Source: Streptomyces sp. TP-A0356
GTDB lineage: Bacteria > Actinomycetota > Actinomycetes > Streptomycetales > Streptomycetaceae
Assembly: GCF_001417775.1 (NCBI RefSeq)
Contig: NZ_BBZJ01000017.1
Location: forward strand, 1 to 64,000
Length of the DNA stretch: 64,000 nucleotides
Reading direction: 5' to 3'
Below, one piece after another: positions 24,726-35,912 of the stretch. The notes beneath the pieces were generated by a model. The model ran no database searches, was not told the DNA's origin, and saw nothing but the letters and a program-made list of their open reading frames with translations. Position 1 is the first letter of the stretch, and every line of letters starts with the position of its first letter. Position numbers and translations under genes: made by a program.

Positions 24726-26252
24726 GTGCCCCATGACGTCGATCAGTCGTTCCTGGCACTTCCGCTACGCGCTCTGGCCGACGCCGCGCTGGCACGCGCG
24801 CGGACGCTGGGGGCCGAGCACGCGGACTTCCGGTTCGAGCGGGTGCGCAGTGCCGCCTGGCGGCTGCGCGACGGCCAGCCCTCCGGGTCGTCGGACACGA
24901 CCGACCTGGGGTACGCGGTACGGGTCGTGCACGGCGGGACCTGGGGTTTCGCCTCGGGTGTCGATCTGACGCCGGACGCCGCCGCCAAGGTCGCGTCCCA
25001 GGCCGTGTCGATGGCCAAGCTGTCGGCGCAGGTGATCAAGGCCGCCGGGTCCGACGAGCGGGTGGAGCTGGCGGACGAGCCGGTGCACGCCGAGAGGACG
25101 TGGGTGTCGTCGTACGAGATCGATCCCTTCAGCGTGCCCGCCGAGGAGAAGACGGGGCTGCTGGCGGACTGGAGCGCACGGCTGCTCGCGGCCGACGGCG
25201 TCAACCATGTGGACGCCTCGCTGCTGACCGTCCACGAGAACAAGTTCTACGCCGACACCGCGGGGACCGTGACCACCCAGCAGCGCGTGCGGCTGCACCC
25301 GCAGCTGACCGCGGTCTCGGTCGACGACTCCACCGGTGAGTTCGACTCGATGCGCACCCTCGCGCCGCCGGTCGGCCGCGGCTGGGAGTACCTGACGGGC
25401 ACCGGCTGGGACTGGGACTGGGAGCTGGAGCAGATCCCGGAGCTGCTCGCCGGGAAGATGCGCGCGCCGAGCGTCGAGGCGGGCGTCTACGACCTGGTCG
25501 TCGACCCGTCCAATCTGTGGCTGACCATCCACGAGTCCATCGGCCACGCCACCGAGCTGGACCGCGCGCTGGGCTACGAGGCCGCGTACGCCGGCACGTC
25601 CTTCGCCACCTTCGACAAGCTGGGCAAGCTGAGGTACGGCTCCGAGCTGATGAACGTCACCGGTGACCGCACCGCCGAGCACGGGCTCGCGACGATCGGG
25701 TACGACGACGAGGGCGTCGAGGGCCAGTCCTGGGACCTGGTCAAGGACGGGACGCTGGTCGGGTACCAGCTGGACCGGCGCACCGCCAGGCTGACCGGGT
25801 TCGAGCGGTCCAACGGATGCGCGTACGCCGACTCCCCCTCGCACGTGCCGGTGCAGCGCATGGCCAACGTCTCGCTCCAGCCGGATCCGGGCGGGCTGTC
25901 CACCGAGGATCTGATCGGTGGTGTGGACCGAGGGATCTATGTCGTCGGGGACCGCTCCTGGTCGATCGACATGCAGCGGTACAACTTCCAATTCACGGGT
26001 CAGAGGGCGTACATGATCCGGAACGGCCGCCTCGAGGGGCAGGTCAAGGACTTTGCATATCAGGGGGTCACCCCCCAGTTCTGGGGCTCCATGGATGCCG
26101 TCGGAGGCCCCCAGACCTACGTCCTGGGAGGGGCCTTCAACTGCGGAAAGGCCCAGCCGGGGCAGGTTGCTTCCGTCTCTCACGGGTGCCCGTCCGCACT
26201 TTTTCGGAGTGTGAACATCCTGAACACCGCGAACGAGTCCGGCCGCGCCTGA
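24726..26252 (+). CDS. tldD: TldD metalloprotease subunit, with an exchanged 3' end
   Basis: 508-residue TldD of the TldD/TldE (PmbA) protease, which cuts unfolded peptides and matures some modified peptides. The zinc site HESIGH (in WLTIHESIGHATELD) and the third ligand Cys in VSHGCPSALF near the C-terminus are both present, so it should be active. GTG at 24726 (MPHDVDQSFLALPLRA) fits family starts better than ATG 24687. From about 26050 the codon choice changes (TTT, GCA, TAT, GTT, GCT, TCT, CTT), unlike the strongly GC-ending codons before it. The last 29 codons have a diverged duplicate at 30441-30527. It was presumably coupled to pmbA before the insertion. Confidence 0.93.
   Translation: MPHDVDQSFLALPLRALADAALARARTLGAEHADFRFERVRSAAWRLRDGQPSGSSDTTDLGYAVRVVHGGTWGFASGVDLTPDAAAKVASQAVSMAKLSAQVIKAAGSDERVELADEPVHAERTWVSSYEIDPFSVPAEEKTGLLADWSARLLAADGVNHVDASLLTVHENKFYADTAGTVTTQQRVRLHPQLTAVSVDDSTGEFDSMRTLAPPVGRGWEYLTGTGWDWDWELEQIPELLAGKMRAPSVEAGVYDLVVDPSNLWLTIHESIGHATELDRALGYEAAYAGTSFATFDKLGKLRYGSELMNVTGDRTAEHGLATIGYDDEGVEGQSWDLVKDGTLVGYQLDRRTARLTGFERSNGCAYADSPSHVPVQRMANVSLQPDPGGLSTEDLIGGVDRGIYVVGDRSWSIDMQRYNFQFTGQRAYMIRNGRLEGQVKDFAYQGVTPQFWGSMDAVGGPQTYVLGGAFNCGKAQPGQVASVSHGCPSALFRSVNILNTANESGRA
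26163..26252 (+). repeat. Left copy of duplicated tldD 3' end (possible attachment-type junction)
   Basis: This segment encodes QVASVSHGCPSALFRSVNIL and the rest of the TldD C-terminus. By hand alignment it matches 30441-30527 at 61 of 84 bases and 22 of 28 residues, with no gap up to the final codons. It is the in-frame, functional copy, but is the one with atypical codons. Confidence 0.85.
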
Positions 26253-26431
26253 GAGGGCAGCCCCAGTCGGTTGTGCAGGGTCGTGCGCCTCGGTCCTTGC
26301 GGGCAGCCCGGCGTCCGCCTTCCGACGCGCGGGGCGAGGGCTTTCGCGAGACGCTGGGAGCGAGGAGCGCGCCCGAGAGTGGGGTGCGCATTCCAGCTGG
26401 AACCCGCACCTAGCTGTGAAGGCGGGCCGTG

Positions 26432-27001
26432 ATGAGCGATTCGGATACGGGCGCCAAGGGGCGGAGCCAGGGCGAGACGGCCGGACTCTCGGCGATCAGG
26501 CTGAGCGTCAACGATCAGGTACGGCAGCTCGAGCTGGATCCGCGAACCTCGCTGCTCGACGCGCTGCGCGAACATCTGCGCCTGAGCGGCACCAAGAAGG
26601 GGTGTGACCACGGGCAGTGCGGAGCATGCACCGTGCTGATCAACGGCCGGCGGGTCAACTCCTGCCTGACGCTGGCCGTCATGCACGAGGACGACGAGAT
26701 CGTGACGATCGAGGGCCTGGGCGATCCCGATGGCCTGCACCCCATGCAACGCGCCTTCGTCGAGAGCGACGGCTTCCAATGCGGCTACTGCACGCCCGGC
26801 CAGATCTGTTCGGCCGTCGGCATGCTCGCCGAGGTGGAGGCGGGCTGGCCGAGCCACGCCACGGCCGACGTGTCCGCGCCGCAGGTCGCGTTGACCGACG
26901 AGGAGATCCGCGAGCGGATGAGCGGCAACATCTGCCGGTGCGCCGCCTATCCGAACATCGTCGCGGCCATCCGCGGCACCGCGCAGGGAGGGCCGGGATG
27001 A
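26432..27001 (+). CDS. Molybdenum hydroxylase, [2Fe-2S] subunit (PaoA/XdhC-like small subunit)
   Basis: 189-residue iron-sulfur subunit of a xanthine dehydrogenase-family enzyme. The plant-type ferredoxin cluster motif is [20 protein letters not shown] followed by C; the second, helical cluster uses [12 protein letters not shown] and [10 protein letters not shown]. It carries electrons from the molybdenum site to FAD. No Tat signal is present, unlike E. coli PaoA, so the complex is predicted to be cytoplasmic. ATG 26432 has GAAGG 9 nt upstream; GTG at 26429 is an equal alternative. ATGA overlap with the FAD subunit. First gene of the insert in the tldD-pmbA operon. Confidence 0.93.
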   Translation: MSDSDTGAKGRSQGETAGLSAIRLSVNDQVRQLELDPRTSLLDALREHLRLSGTKKGCDHGQCGACTVLINGRRVNSCLTLAVMHEDDEIVTIEGLGDPDGLHPMQRAFVESDGFQCGYCTPGQICSAVGMLAEVEAGWPSHATADVSAPQVALTDEEIRERMSGNICRCAAYPNIVAAIRGTAQGGPG

Positions 27002-27981
27002 GGTCGTTCACCTATGAGCGGGCGACGGACGCGCAGACCGCCGTCGCCGCGGTGTCCCGAACCGGCGCGAAGTTCATCAGCGGCGGCACCAATCTGCTCG
27101 ACCTGATGAAGCTCGACATCGAGCAGCCCAGCCATCTGGTCGACATCAGCCGGCTTCCGTTGCGGGACATCGAGGAGCTCCCGGACGGCGGACTGCGCAT
27201 CGGCGCCCAGGCGGCGAACTCCGACGTGGCCGCCGACGCCCGGGTGCGCACCCGCTATCCGGTGCTGTCGGAGGCGCTGGTGTCCGGCGCCTCCGGACAG
27301 TTGCGCAACAAGGCGTCCACCGGCGGAAACCTGTTGCAGCGCACTCGCTGCCCCTACTTCTACGACACCGCCGCGGGCTGCAACAAGCGTGATCCCGGGT
27401 CCGGATGCTCGGCGATCGGCGGGTTCAACCGGATACACGCGATCCTCGGCGCCAGCGAGTCCTGCATCGCCACCCACCCCTCGGACATGGCCGTCGCGTT
27501 GACCGCGCTGGCAGCGGAGATCGAGCTGCTCGACGCCGACCAGGCGGTACGCCGCGTCGCCATCACGGACTTCTACCGGCTGCCGGGCGACACCCCGCAC
27601 ATCGAGACCGTGCTGCGGCCCGACGAGATGATCACGAGCGTGGTCCTGCCCCCGCCTCCGCCGGGCCGGCAGAAGTACCGCAAGGTGCGCGACCGGGCGT
27701 CGTACGAGTTCGCGCTGGTCTCCGTGGCGGCTGTCGTCTCGACCGATCAGGGAACGATCAGTGAGGCGCGGGTGGCGTTCGGCGGTGTCGCGCACAAGCC
27801 GTGGCGGTCCGTCGAGGCGGAGGCCGCGTTGACCGGCCGTCCTGCCACGATGGCCACCTATCGGGCCGCCGCGGAGGCGGCGATGCGCGACGCGGTCGGG
27901 CAGGGGCACAACGACTTCAAGATCGAGCTGGCCAAGCGCACGCTGTGCCGCACGCTGGCGCAAGTGGCCGGGGCGAGCTGA
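26998..27981 (+). CDS. Molybdenum hydroxylase, FAD subunit with extra Fe-S insert (PaoB/YagS type)
   Basis: 327-residue FAD-binding subunit. The FAD loop [14 protein letters not shown] is near residues 22-35, and the N-terminal [16 protein letters not shown] is typical. An insertion [20 protein letters not shown] with [20 protein letters not shown] and CIATHPSD brings the extra cysteines that in E. coli PaoB hold a [4Fe-4S] cluster. The assembly is therefore a PaoABC-type aldehyde oxidoreductase rather than a classical xanthine dehydrogenase. Overlaps the [2Fe-2S] gene by 4 bp and is followed 9 bp later by the molybdenum subunit. Confidence 0.92.
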   Translation: MRSFTYERATDAQTAVAAVSRTGAKFISGGTNLLDLMKLDIEQPSHLVDISRLPLRDIEELPDGGLRIGAQAANSDVAADARVRTRYPVLSEALVSGASGQLRNKASTGGNLLQRTRCPYFYDTAAGCNKRDPGSGCSAIGGFNRIHAILGASESCIATHPSDMAVALTALAAEIELLDADQAVRRVAITDFYRLPGDTPHIETVLRPDEMITSVVLPPPPPGRQKYRKVRDRASYEFALVSVAAVVSTDQGTISEARVAFGGVAHKPWRSVEAEAALTGRPATMATYRAAAEAAMRDAVGQGHNDFKIELAKRTLCRTLAQVAGAS

Positions 27982-27990
27982 GGAGGCGGC

Positions 27991-30219
<2,229 letters not shown>

Positions 30220-30440
30220 GTCCGTGACGAATCCGTGACGGCGATGCCGGTTTCGCCGGGCCGCCGGGGCCGAGGCGGAGGCGGAAGCCGGTACGGTGCC
30301 CACCGCCCATTCGTGCGGCTTCCCTCGTTCGTCATCGCTGCAGGCAGCGCCCTCCATCGGGCGGGGAGAGCCAAGGTCACGGCGATATTCGCATCCCCTG
30401 TCAGGACGGCCGGTGGGTAGTCTCTGATCCGATCTGGAGC
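30220..30440. other. Spacer between the molybdenum hydroxylase genes and the displaced tldD end
   Basis: About 220 bp with no supportable gene. It must hold whatever now drives pmbA if read-through from upstream is insufficient. I see a TAGTCT that could be a -10 box at 30417-30422 but no matching -35 at the proper spacing. Confidence 0.5.
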
Positions 30441-30527
30441 CAGGTCGCGGCGGTGTCGCACGGCTGCCCGTCGGCCCTCTTCAAGGGCGTCAACATTCTG
30501 AACACCACCCAGGAGGCCGGCCGATGA
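30441..30527 (+). pseudogene. Displaced 3' remnant of tldD in front of pmbA
   Basis: Reading frame QVAAVSHGCPSALFKGVNIL then NTTQEAGR and TGA, 29 codons, is a clean TldD C-terminus including the zinc-ligand Cys. It has no start codon and no upstream TldD sequence; the bases before it are unrelated. Its TGA overlaps the pmbA ATG (ATGA), which is how intact tldD-pmbA pairs are joined. Its codons are GC-rich at position three like the rest of the host genes. It also contains AGGAGG (30510-30515), the likely Shine-Dalgarno of pmbA. Confidence 0.88.
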
Positions 30528-31918
30528 GCGCCCGTACCAGCAAGCCGCACGAGATCGTCGAACGGGCCCTCCAGCTGTCGCGTGCGGACGGGTGCGTCGT
30601 CATCGCCGACGAGCACTCCACCGCCAATCTGCGGTGGGCGGGCAACGCGCTGACCACGAACGGTGTGACGCGCGGGCGCACCCTCACCGTCATCGCGACC
30701 GTCGACGGCAAGGAGGGCACGGCGTCCGGGGTCGTCTCCCGCTCGGCCGTCACCTCCGACGACCTGGAGTCGCTCGTACGGGCGGCGGAGACCGCTGCCC
30801 GTGGCGCGGGGCCGGCCGAGGACGCGCAGCCGCTGGTGACGGGGGTACCGCAGTCGCCGGACTTCACGGACGGGCCCGCCGAGACGTCGTCCGCCGTCTT
30901 CGCGGACTTCGCGCCCGCGCTCGGCGAGTCGTTCGCACGCGCGCGTGCGGGCGGCCGCGAGCTGTACGGCTTCGCCAACCACGAGATGGTCTCGACGTAC
31001 GTCGGCACGTCGACCGGGCTGCGCCTGCGACACGACCAGCCCGGCGGCACCCTGGAGCTCAACGCGAAGTCCCCCGACCGTACGCGCTCGGCCTGGGCGG
31101 GACGTTCGACCCGGGACTTCAAGGACGTCGACCCCGCCGTGCTGGACGCGGAGCTGGCCCGGCGGCTGGCGTGGGCGGAGCGCAGGGTGGAGCTGCCCGC
31201 GGGCCGGTACGAGACGCTGCTGCCGCCCACCGCGGTCGCCGACCTGCTGATCTACCAGATGTGGTCGGCGGCGGGCCGGAACGCGGCCGAGGGCCGCACG
31301 GTGTTCAGCAAGCCCGGGGGCGGCACCCGCGTCGGCGAGAAGCTGTCCGGGCTGCCGCTGACCCTGCGCAGCGATCCGAACGAGCCCGGCCTGGAGACGG
31401 CCCCCTTCGTCATCGCGCACTCCTCAGGCGACGACGCGTCGGTCTTCGACAACGGGCTGCCGCTGAAGGCCACCGAGTGGATCGGTGAGGGAGAGCTCAG
31501 GCATCTGACGACCACCCGGCACAGCGCGGCCCTGACCGGTCTGCCGCTCGCGCCGTCGATCGGGAACCTGATCCTGGACGGCGGCGGGGCCGGCTCCCTC
31601 GAGGAGATGGTCGCGAACACCGAGCGCGGGCTGCTGCTGACCTGCCTCTGGTACATCCGCGAGGTCGATCCGGCGACCCTGTTGCTCACCGGCCTGACCC
31701 GGGACGGCGTCTATCTCGTCGAGAACGGCGAGGTCACCGGCGAGGTCAACAACTTCCGCTTCAACGAGTCCCCGGTCGACCTGCTGGGCCGGGCCACCGA
31801 GGCCGGCTTCACGGAGAAGACCCTGCCGCGTGAGTGGAGCGACTGGTTCACCCGCGCCTCGATGCCTCCCGTGCGGGTGCCGGATTTCAACATGAGCTCT
31901 GTCAGTCAGGGCGTATAA
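30524..31918 (+). CDS. pmbA: PmbA/TldE subunit of the TldD/TldE protease
   Basis: 464-residue partner of TldD. Family features are the N-terminal HEIVERALQLSRADGCVVIA with NLRWAGNALTTNGV, and the C-terminal GNLILDGGGAGSLEEMVANT followed by RGLLLTCLWYIREVDPATLL and VNNFRFNESPVDLL. It lacks the HExxxH zinc motif, as expected of the TldE subunit. ATG at 30524 is fixed by AGGAGG 8 nt upstream and by the overlap with the tldD remnant. It has been separated from intact tldD by about 4.2 kb, so subunit stoichiometry may now depend on a different promoter. tyrS follows 56 bp downstream. Confidence 0.93.
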   Translation: MSARTSKPHEIVERALQLSRADGCVVIADEHSTANLRWAGNALTTNGVTRGRTLTVIATVDGKEGTASGVVSRSAVTSDDLESLVRAAETAARGAGPAEDAQPLVTGVPQSPDFTDGPAETSSAVFADFAPALGESFARARAGGRELYGFANHEMVSTYVGTSTGLRLRHDQPGGTLELNAKSPDRTRSAWAGRSTRDFKDVDPAVLDAELARRLAWAERRVELPAGRYETLLPPTAVADLLIYQMWSAAGRNAAEGRTVFSKPGGGTRVGEKLSGLPLTLRSDPNEPGLETAPFVIAHSSGDDASVFDNGLPLKATEWIGEGELRHLTTTRHSAALTGLPLAPSIGNLILDGGGAGSLEEMVANTERGLLLTCLWYIREVDPATLLLTGLTRDGVYLVENGEVTGEVNNFRFNESPVDLLGRATEAGFTEKTLPREWSDWFTRASMPPVRVPDFNMSSVSQGV

Positions 31919-31974
31919 CCTCGTAGTCGGCTGTCACCCGACTGCCCGAGACCATCCGAGGAGATGCGAGAACC

Positions 31975-33243
31975 GTGACGGACATCGTCGACGAGCTGAA
32001 GTGGCGTGGGCTGTTCGCCCTGTCCACCGACGAGGACGCTTTGCGCAAGGCGCTCGCGGACGGTCCCGTCACGTTCTATTGCGGTTTCGACCCGACCGCG
32101 CCGTCCCTGCACGTGGGGCATCTGGTGCAGATGCTCACCGTGCGCCGGCTCCAGCAGGCCGGCCACCGGCCGCTGGCGCTGGTGGGCGGTGCGACGGGTC
32201 TGATCGGCGACCCGCGCCCGACCGCGGAGCGCACGCTGAACGACCCGGAGACGGTGGCCGGCTGGGTGGAGAAGCTGCGCCGCCAGATCGAGCCGTTCCT
32301 CTCCTTCGAGGGGGAGAACGCGGCCGTGATGGTCAACAACCTCGACTGGACCGAGGGCCTGTCCGCGATCGAGTTCCTGCGGGACATCGGCAAGCACTTC
32401 CGCGTCAACAAGATGCTGACGAAGGACTCCGTCGCCCGGCGTCTGGAGTCCTCCGAGGGCATCAGCTACACGGAGTTCAGCTACCAGATCCTGCAGGGCA
32501 TGGACTTCCTGCAGCTCTACCGGCGGTACGGCTGCACCCTCCAGCAGGGCGGCAGCGACCAGTGGGGCAATCTCACGGCTGGTCTGGACCTGATCCACAG
32601 GCTGGAGCCGCACGCCGAGGTGCACGCGCTGGCCACTCCGCTGATGACGAGGGCGGACGGCACCAAGTTCGGCAAGACCGAGGGCGGCGCCATCTGGCTC
32701 GACCCGGAGATGACGACGCCGTACGCGTTCTACCAGTTCTGGCTGAACGTGGACGACCGGGATATCTCCACGTACATGCGGATACTGTCCTTCAAGTCCC
32801 GTGAGGAGCTGGAGGAGCTGGAGGAGCAGACCGAGGAGCGTCCGCAGGCCCGCGCGGCGCAGCGGGCGCTCGCCGAGGAGCTGACGACGCTGGTGCACGG
32901 CGCGGAGCAGACGGCCGCCGTCATCGCCGCCTCCAAGGCGCTCTTCGGTCAGGGCGAGCTGTCGGACCTCGACGACAAGACGCTGACGGCGGCCCTCTCC
33001 GAGGTGCCGCACATCCAGGTCACCGAGTTCCCCCCGGTGGCCGACCTGTTCGCCGAGGTCGGCCTGGTGCCCAGCAAGTCGGCCGCGCGGCGCACGGTGA
33101 AGGAGGGCGGCGCCTACGTGAACAACGTCAAGGTGACCGCCGAGGACGCCGTCCCCGCCAGGGAGGACCTGTTGCACGGGCGCTGGCTGGTGCTGCGCCG
33201 CGGCAAGAAGAACCTCGCCGCGGTGGAGGTCACGAGCGCCTGA
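31975..33243 (+). CDS. tyrS: Tyrosyl-tRNA synthetase
   Basis: 422-residue class I aminoacyl-tRNA synthetase. The HIGH-type motif is in [15 protein letters not shown] (residues 38-52), tyrosine recognition in the [20 protein letters not shown] block with [10 protein letters not shown], and the KMSKS-equivalent is KFGKT in [15 protein letters not shown]-terminal S4 RNA-binding domain ([20 protein letters not shown]) completes it. GTG start with GAGGAGATG upstream. I see no T-box in the 56-bp leader. Terminator follows at 33321. Confidence 0.97.
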   Translation: MTDIVDELKWRGLFALSTDEDALRKALADGPVTFYCGFDPTAPSLHVGHLVQMLTVRRLQQAGHRPLALVGGATGLIGDPRPTAERTLNDPETVAGWVEKLRRQIEPFLSFEGENAAVMVNNLDWTEGLSAIEFLRDIGKHFRVNKMLTKDSVARRLESSEGISYTEFSYQILQGMDFLQLYRRYGCTLQQGGSDQWGNLTAGLDLIHRLEPHAEVHALATPLMTRADGTKFGKTEGGAIWLDPEMTTPYAFYQFWLNVDDRDISTYMRILSFKSREELEELEEQTEERPQARAAQRALAEELTTLVHGAEQTAAVIAASKALFGQGELSDLDDKTLTAALSEVPHIQVTEFPPVADLFAEVGLVPSKSAARRTVKEGGAYVNNVKVTAEDAVPAREDLLHGRWLVLRRGKKNLAAVEVTSA

Positions 33244-33320
33244 CACACCCGGCGGTCAGGTCATGAGCGCCTGACTGACGCCCGCCGGCGTGGGTGGCCG
33301 AGGCACTCGGGTACGGGTGC

Positions 33321-33356
33321 GGAAGGGGGCGGTCCCGTAGAGGGCCGCCCCCTTCC
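33321..33356. terminator. Terminator after tyrS
   Basis: GGAAGGGGGCGG (33321-33332) pairs perfectly with CCGCCCCCTTCC (33345-33356), 12 bp, 12-nt loop. It lies between convergent tyrS and the GlsB-like gene. Confidence 0.88.
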
Positions 33357-33364
33357 TCGTATCC

Positions 33365-33640
33365 TCACGCCTTCTGTTCGCCGCCCTTCATCGACATGTA
33401 GGCCATCTCGCCTAGGAAGACGAGGACGACCGCGGCGGCGAGCTGGAGTCCATGGCGGCCCCAGTCGATGCCCGGCGTCGATGCGATGCCGATGGCGCGG
33501 GCGATCGCGTTGCCGACGATGCCGCCGATCATGCCCATGAGGGTGGTCAGCCAGATCGGACTGTGCTGCTTGCCCGGCAGGATGAGCTTGGCCAGCAGGC
33601 CAAGGATGAATCCCACGATGATCGCCCACAACCAGCCCAT
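33365..33640 (-). CDS. GlsB/YeaQ/YmgE-type small stress membrane protein
   Basis: 91-residue transglycosylase-associated-protein family member, so named by homology but without enzymatic motifs. Three hydrophobic segments: MGWLWAIIVGFILGLLAKLI, the glycine-rich TTLMGMIGGIVGNAIARAIG, and LQLAAAVVLVFLGEMAYM. The LILPGKQ motif after helix 1 is diagnostic. Relatives are induced by stress. ATG with GAGGAGGCCGCC upstream. Stands alone, divergent from the DUF3099 gene. Confidence 0.9.
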   Translation of the reverse strand: MGWLWAIIVGFILGLLAKLILPGKQHSPIWLTTLMGMIGGIVGNAIARAIGIASTPGIDWGRHGLQLAAAVVLVFLGEMAYMSMKGGEQKA

Positions 33641-33885
33641 GGCGGCCTCCTCGTACGGCTCGACGCGAGCAGTAGGCCCAGTCTCGGGCGGCCCGCCGTA
33701 CGGCGCACGTCGGGTGCGCCCTTACGTGGGAGTGCGCAGGGCATTCGCCCAGGCAGCGGGCGCCCCGGTCTCGTAGGCGGCGGAGGCACGGCGTAACGTG
33801 GTGAGTGTTCCGGACCCGGCTGCTGACCGGGTGCGGGCAGGGTACGGGCCGGGGAGCGTCCGAAGCAGGCGGGTGGTGGAATGTG

Positions 33886-34317
33886 ATGCGGAAGCTGAAC
33901 AGCGGCGGTCACGCCCAGGTGTTCCGGATCACCGGCGCCCGGCAGGGCCTCGCGGCGGACGTGCGCGGCCGGCAGCGCCGCTATGTCATCTCGATGAGCG
34001 TGCGCACGGTGTCGGTGATCCTCGCGGCCACCCTGTGGAACGTGGAGCGGCCCGTGGCCGTCATCGCGCTGGTCCTGGGAGCCGCCCTCCCCTACATCGC
34101 CGTCGTCATCGCCAACGCCGGGCGTGAGAACGCGCCCTCGCTCCCGTCGACGTTCGTCACCACTCCGATGCGTCCGATGATCGCGCCGACTCCGGGCGGG
34201 GGCACCTCCAGCTCCAGCGAAGCGGGGAGTGGCGGGGGCTTCACGGAAGCCGTCCCGGAAGACATCCCGTCCGAGTCCGCGGCGGGCGTCCGCGGTGAGC
34301 CGCACGAGCGGACCTGA
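33886..34317 (+). CDS. DUF3099-type membrane protein
   Basis: 143-residue protein. The core HAQVFRITGARQGLAADVRG RQ-type stretch is followed by two helices (MSVRTVSVILAATLWNVERP and VAVIALVLGAALPYIAVVIA) and NAGRE, the actinobacterial DUF3099 pattern. The C-terminal 55 residues are Ser/Gly/Pro-rich and disordered. ATG 33886 is preceded directly by an in-frame GTG (33883), either may be used. Function unknown. Confidence 0.82.
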   Translation: MRKLNSGGHAQVFRITGARQGLAADVRGRQRRYVISMSVRTVSVILAATLWNVERPVAVIALVLGAALPYIAVVIANAGRENAPSLPSTFVTTPMRPMIAPTPGGGTSSSSEAGSGGGFTEAVPEDIPSESAAGVRGEPHERT

Positions 34318-34529
34318 CCCCGATCGGTCGTCGGGACACGGAATCGCACCCCGCACCAAGCTCAAGAAAAGCTCAGATCAATCATGTTGTTCCGGTGCCG
34401 GGCAGCGGGTTACCCGTGACATACTGCGTACGCGCTCCGCATCCCCCGTCGGAGCGACAGACCGACGCCGGGCAGCTCCCCCCGTGGCTGCTCGGCGTCG
34501 CCTTTGGTGAGCAGGCTAGGGTCGTGGAT

Positions 34530-34754
34530 GTGATTGGCCCTGATCCTGACTCGCCCATGTGTTCCGCCAAGGGCTGCCGTGCCGACGCCGTGTGGGTGCT
34601 CGCCTGGAACAACCCGAAGCTGCACACGCCGGAGCGCCGCAAGACATGGCTGGCGTGCGAGGAGCATCGCGAGTACCTGTCGAAGTTCCTCGGCGTGCGG
34701 GGATTTCTCAAGGACGTCGTCAGTCTGCGGGACTGGCAAGCCCCGGAGGCCTGA
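34530..34754 (+). CDS. Small cysteine-containing conserved protein (about 74 aa)
   Basis: Short protein with CSAKGC near the N-terminus and WLACEEHRE in the middle, a likely four-ligand zinc site (Cys, Cys, Cys, His). Other conserved-looking pieces are VWVLAWNNPKLHTPERRKTW and KFLGVRGFLKDVV. The start is uncertain: in-frame GTG at 34524 and 34530 and ATG at 34557 are all possible, and a TAGGGT -10-like box just upstream suggests a leaderless message. From memory similar Streptomyces proteins are mislabelled acetone carboxylase; nothing here supports that enzyme. Converges with moaA with only 19 bp between stops. Confidence 0.72.
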   Translation: MIGPDPDSPMCSAKGCRADAVWVLAWNNPKLHTPERRKTWLACEEHREYLSKFLGVRGFLKDVVSLRDWQAPEA

Positions 34755-34773
34755 GGGGACGGTAGGGGCGCGC

Positions 34774-35763
34774 TCATCCCCCGATCGCCGACATCGGCCG
34801 CTCCGGCTGCAGGAAGGACGGATCGTCCAGTCCCGACCCCGCCTTCTTGCCCCACATCGCGAGCCGCCAGATGCGGGCGATCTCCTCGTCGGGGGCGCCC
34901 GAGCGGAGCGCACCGCGCAGGTCGGTCTCCTCGGTGGCGAACAGGCACGTCCGTATCTGCCCGTCGGCCGTCAGCCGTGTACGGTCGCAGGCCGCGCAGA
35001 ACGGGCGGGTGACCGAGGCGATCACTCCGACGCGGTGCGGTCCGCCGTCGACGATCCAGCGCTCGGCGGGGGCGGCGCCGCGCTCCGCGGCGTCCTCGGG
35101 GGCCAGCTCGAAGCGGCTGCGCAGCGAGGCCAGGATGTCCCCCGCCGTGACCATGCCCTCGCGCTTCCAGCCGTGCTGTGCGTCCAGCGGCATCTGCTCG
35201 ATGAAGCGGAGCTCGTACTCGTGTTCGACGGCCCAGGCGAGCAGGTCCGGGGCCTCGTCGTCGTTCAGTCCCGGCATCAGGACGGAGTTGACCTTGACGG
35301 GGGTCAGGCCCGCGTCCCGGGCGGCACGCAGGCCCTCCAGGACGTCCTTGTGGCGGTCCCGGCGGGTGAGGGCCTTGAAGACGTCGGGGCGCAGGGTGTC
35401 CAGCGAGACGTTCACCCGGTCCAGGCCCGCCGCCTTCAGGGCCTCGGCCGTGCGCTTCAGGCCGATGCCGTTCGTGGTGAGGGACATCTGGGGGCGGGGG
35501 GTCAGCGCGGCGACCCGCTCCACGATGCCGACCAGGCCGGGGCGCAGCAGCGGCTCGCCTCCTGTGAAGCGGACCTCCTCGATGCCGAGGGAGGTGACGG
35601 CGATGCCGATCAGGCGGACGATCTCGTCGTCGCTCAGCAGGTCGGGCTTGGCCAGCCACTCCAGGCCCTCCTCGGGCATGCAGTAGGTGCACCTCAGATT
35701 GCAGCGGTCGGTCAGCGAGACTCTCAGGTCGGTGGCCACCCGGCCGTAGGTGTCGATGAGCAC
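34774..35763 (-). CDS. moaA: GTP 3',8-cyclase (molybdenum cofactor synthesis)
   Basis: 329-residue radical-SAM enzyme for the first step of molybdopterin synthesis. The N-terminal cluster motif is DRCNLRCTYCMPEEG (CxxxCxxC), the second cluster FCAACDRTRLTADGQIRTCLF, and the protein ends in the required Gly-Gly (MSAIGG). Likely essential for the molybdenum hydroxylase encoded 4.5 kb away, though the two are not an operon. ATG start at 35763, single gene. Confidence 0.96.
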   Translation of the reverse strand: MLIDTYGRVATDLRVSLTDRCNLRCTYCMPEEGLEWLAKPDLLSDDEIVRLIGIAVTSLGIEEVRFTGGEPLLRPGLVGIVERVAALTPRPQMSLTTNGIGLKRTAEALKAAGLDRVNVSLDTLRPDVFKALTRRDRHKDVLEGLRAARDAGLTPVKVNSVLMPGLNDDEAPDLLAWAVEHEYELRFIEQMPLDAQHGWKREGMVTAGDILASLRSRFELAPEDAAERGAAPAERWIVDGGPHRVGVIASVTRPFCAACDRTRLTADGQIRTCLFATEETDLRGALRSGAPDEEIARIWRLAMWGKKAGSGLDDPSFLQPERPMSAIGG

Positions 35764-35912
35764 GTGGGCCCCCTCCCTCGTCGCGGATCACATGCGTTTC
35801 CGTCACCTGCGAGCCTACGTGACCCCGCTGACAACGACAGCGGCCAGATCCCACGAGGTGGCCCGCGGCCGCGTCGTAGATCCCTACGACGTGGCCGCGA
35901 ACGGGTCCTCTC

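Noticed and set aside
34530..34754. Acetone carboxylase function
   Set aside because: Similar small proteins carry that label, but 74 residues with a likely zinc site cannot be a subunit of that enzyme on the evidence here.
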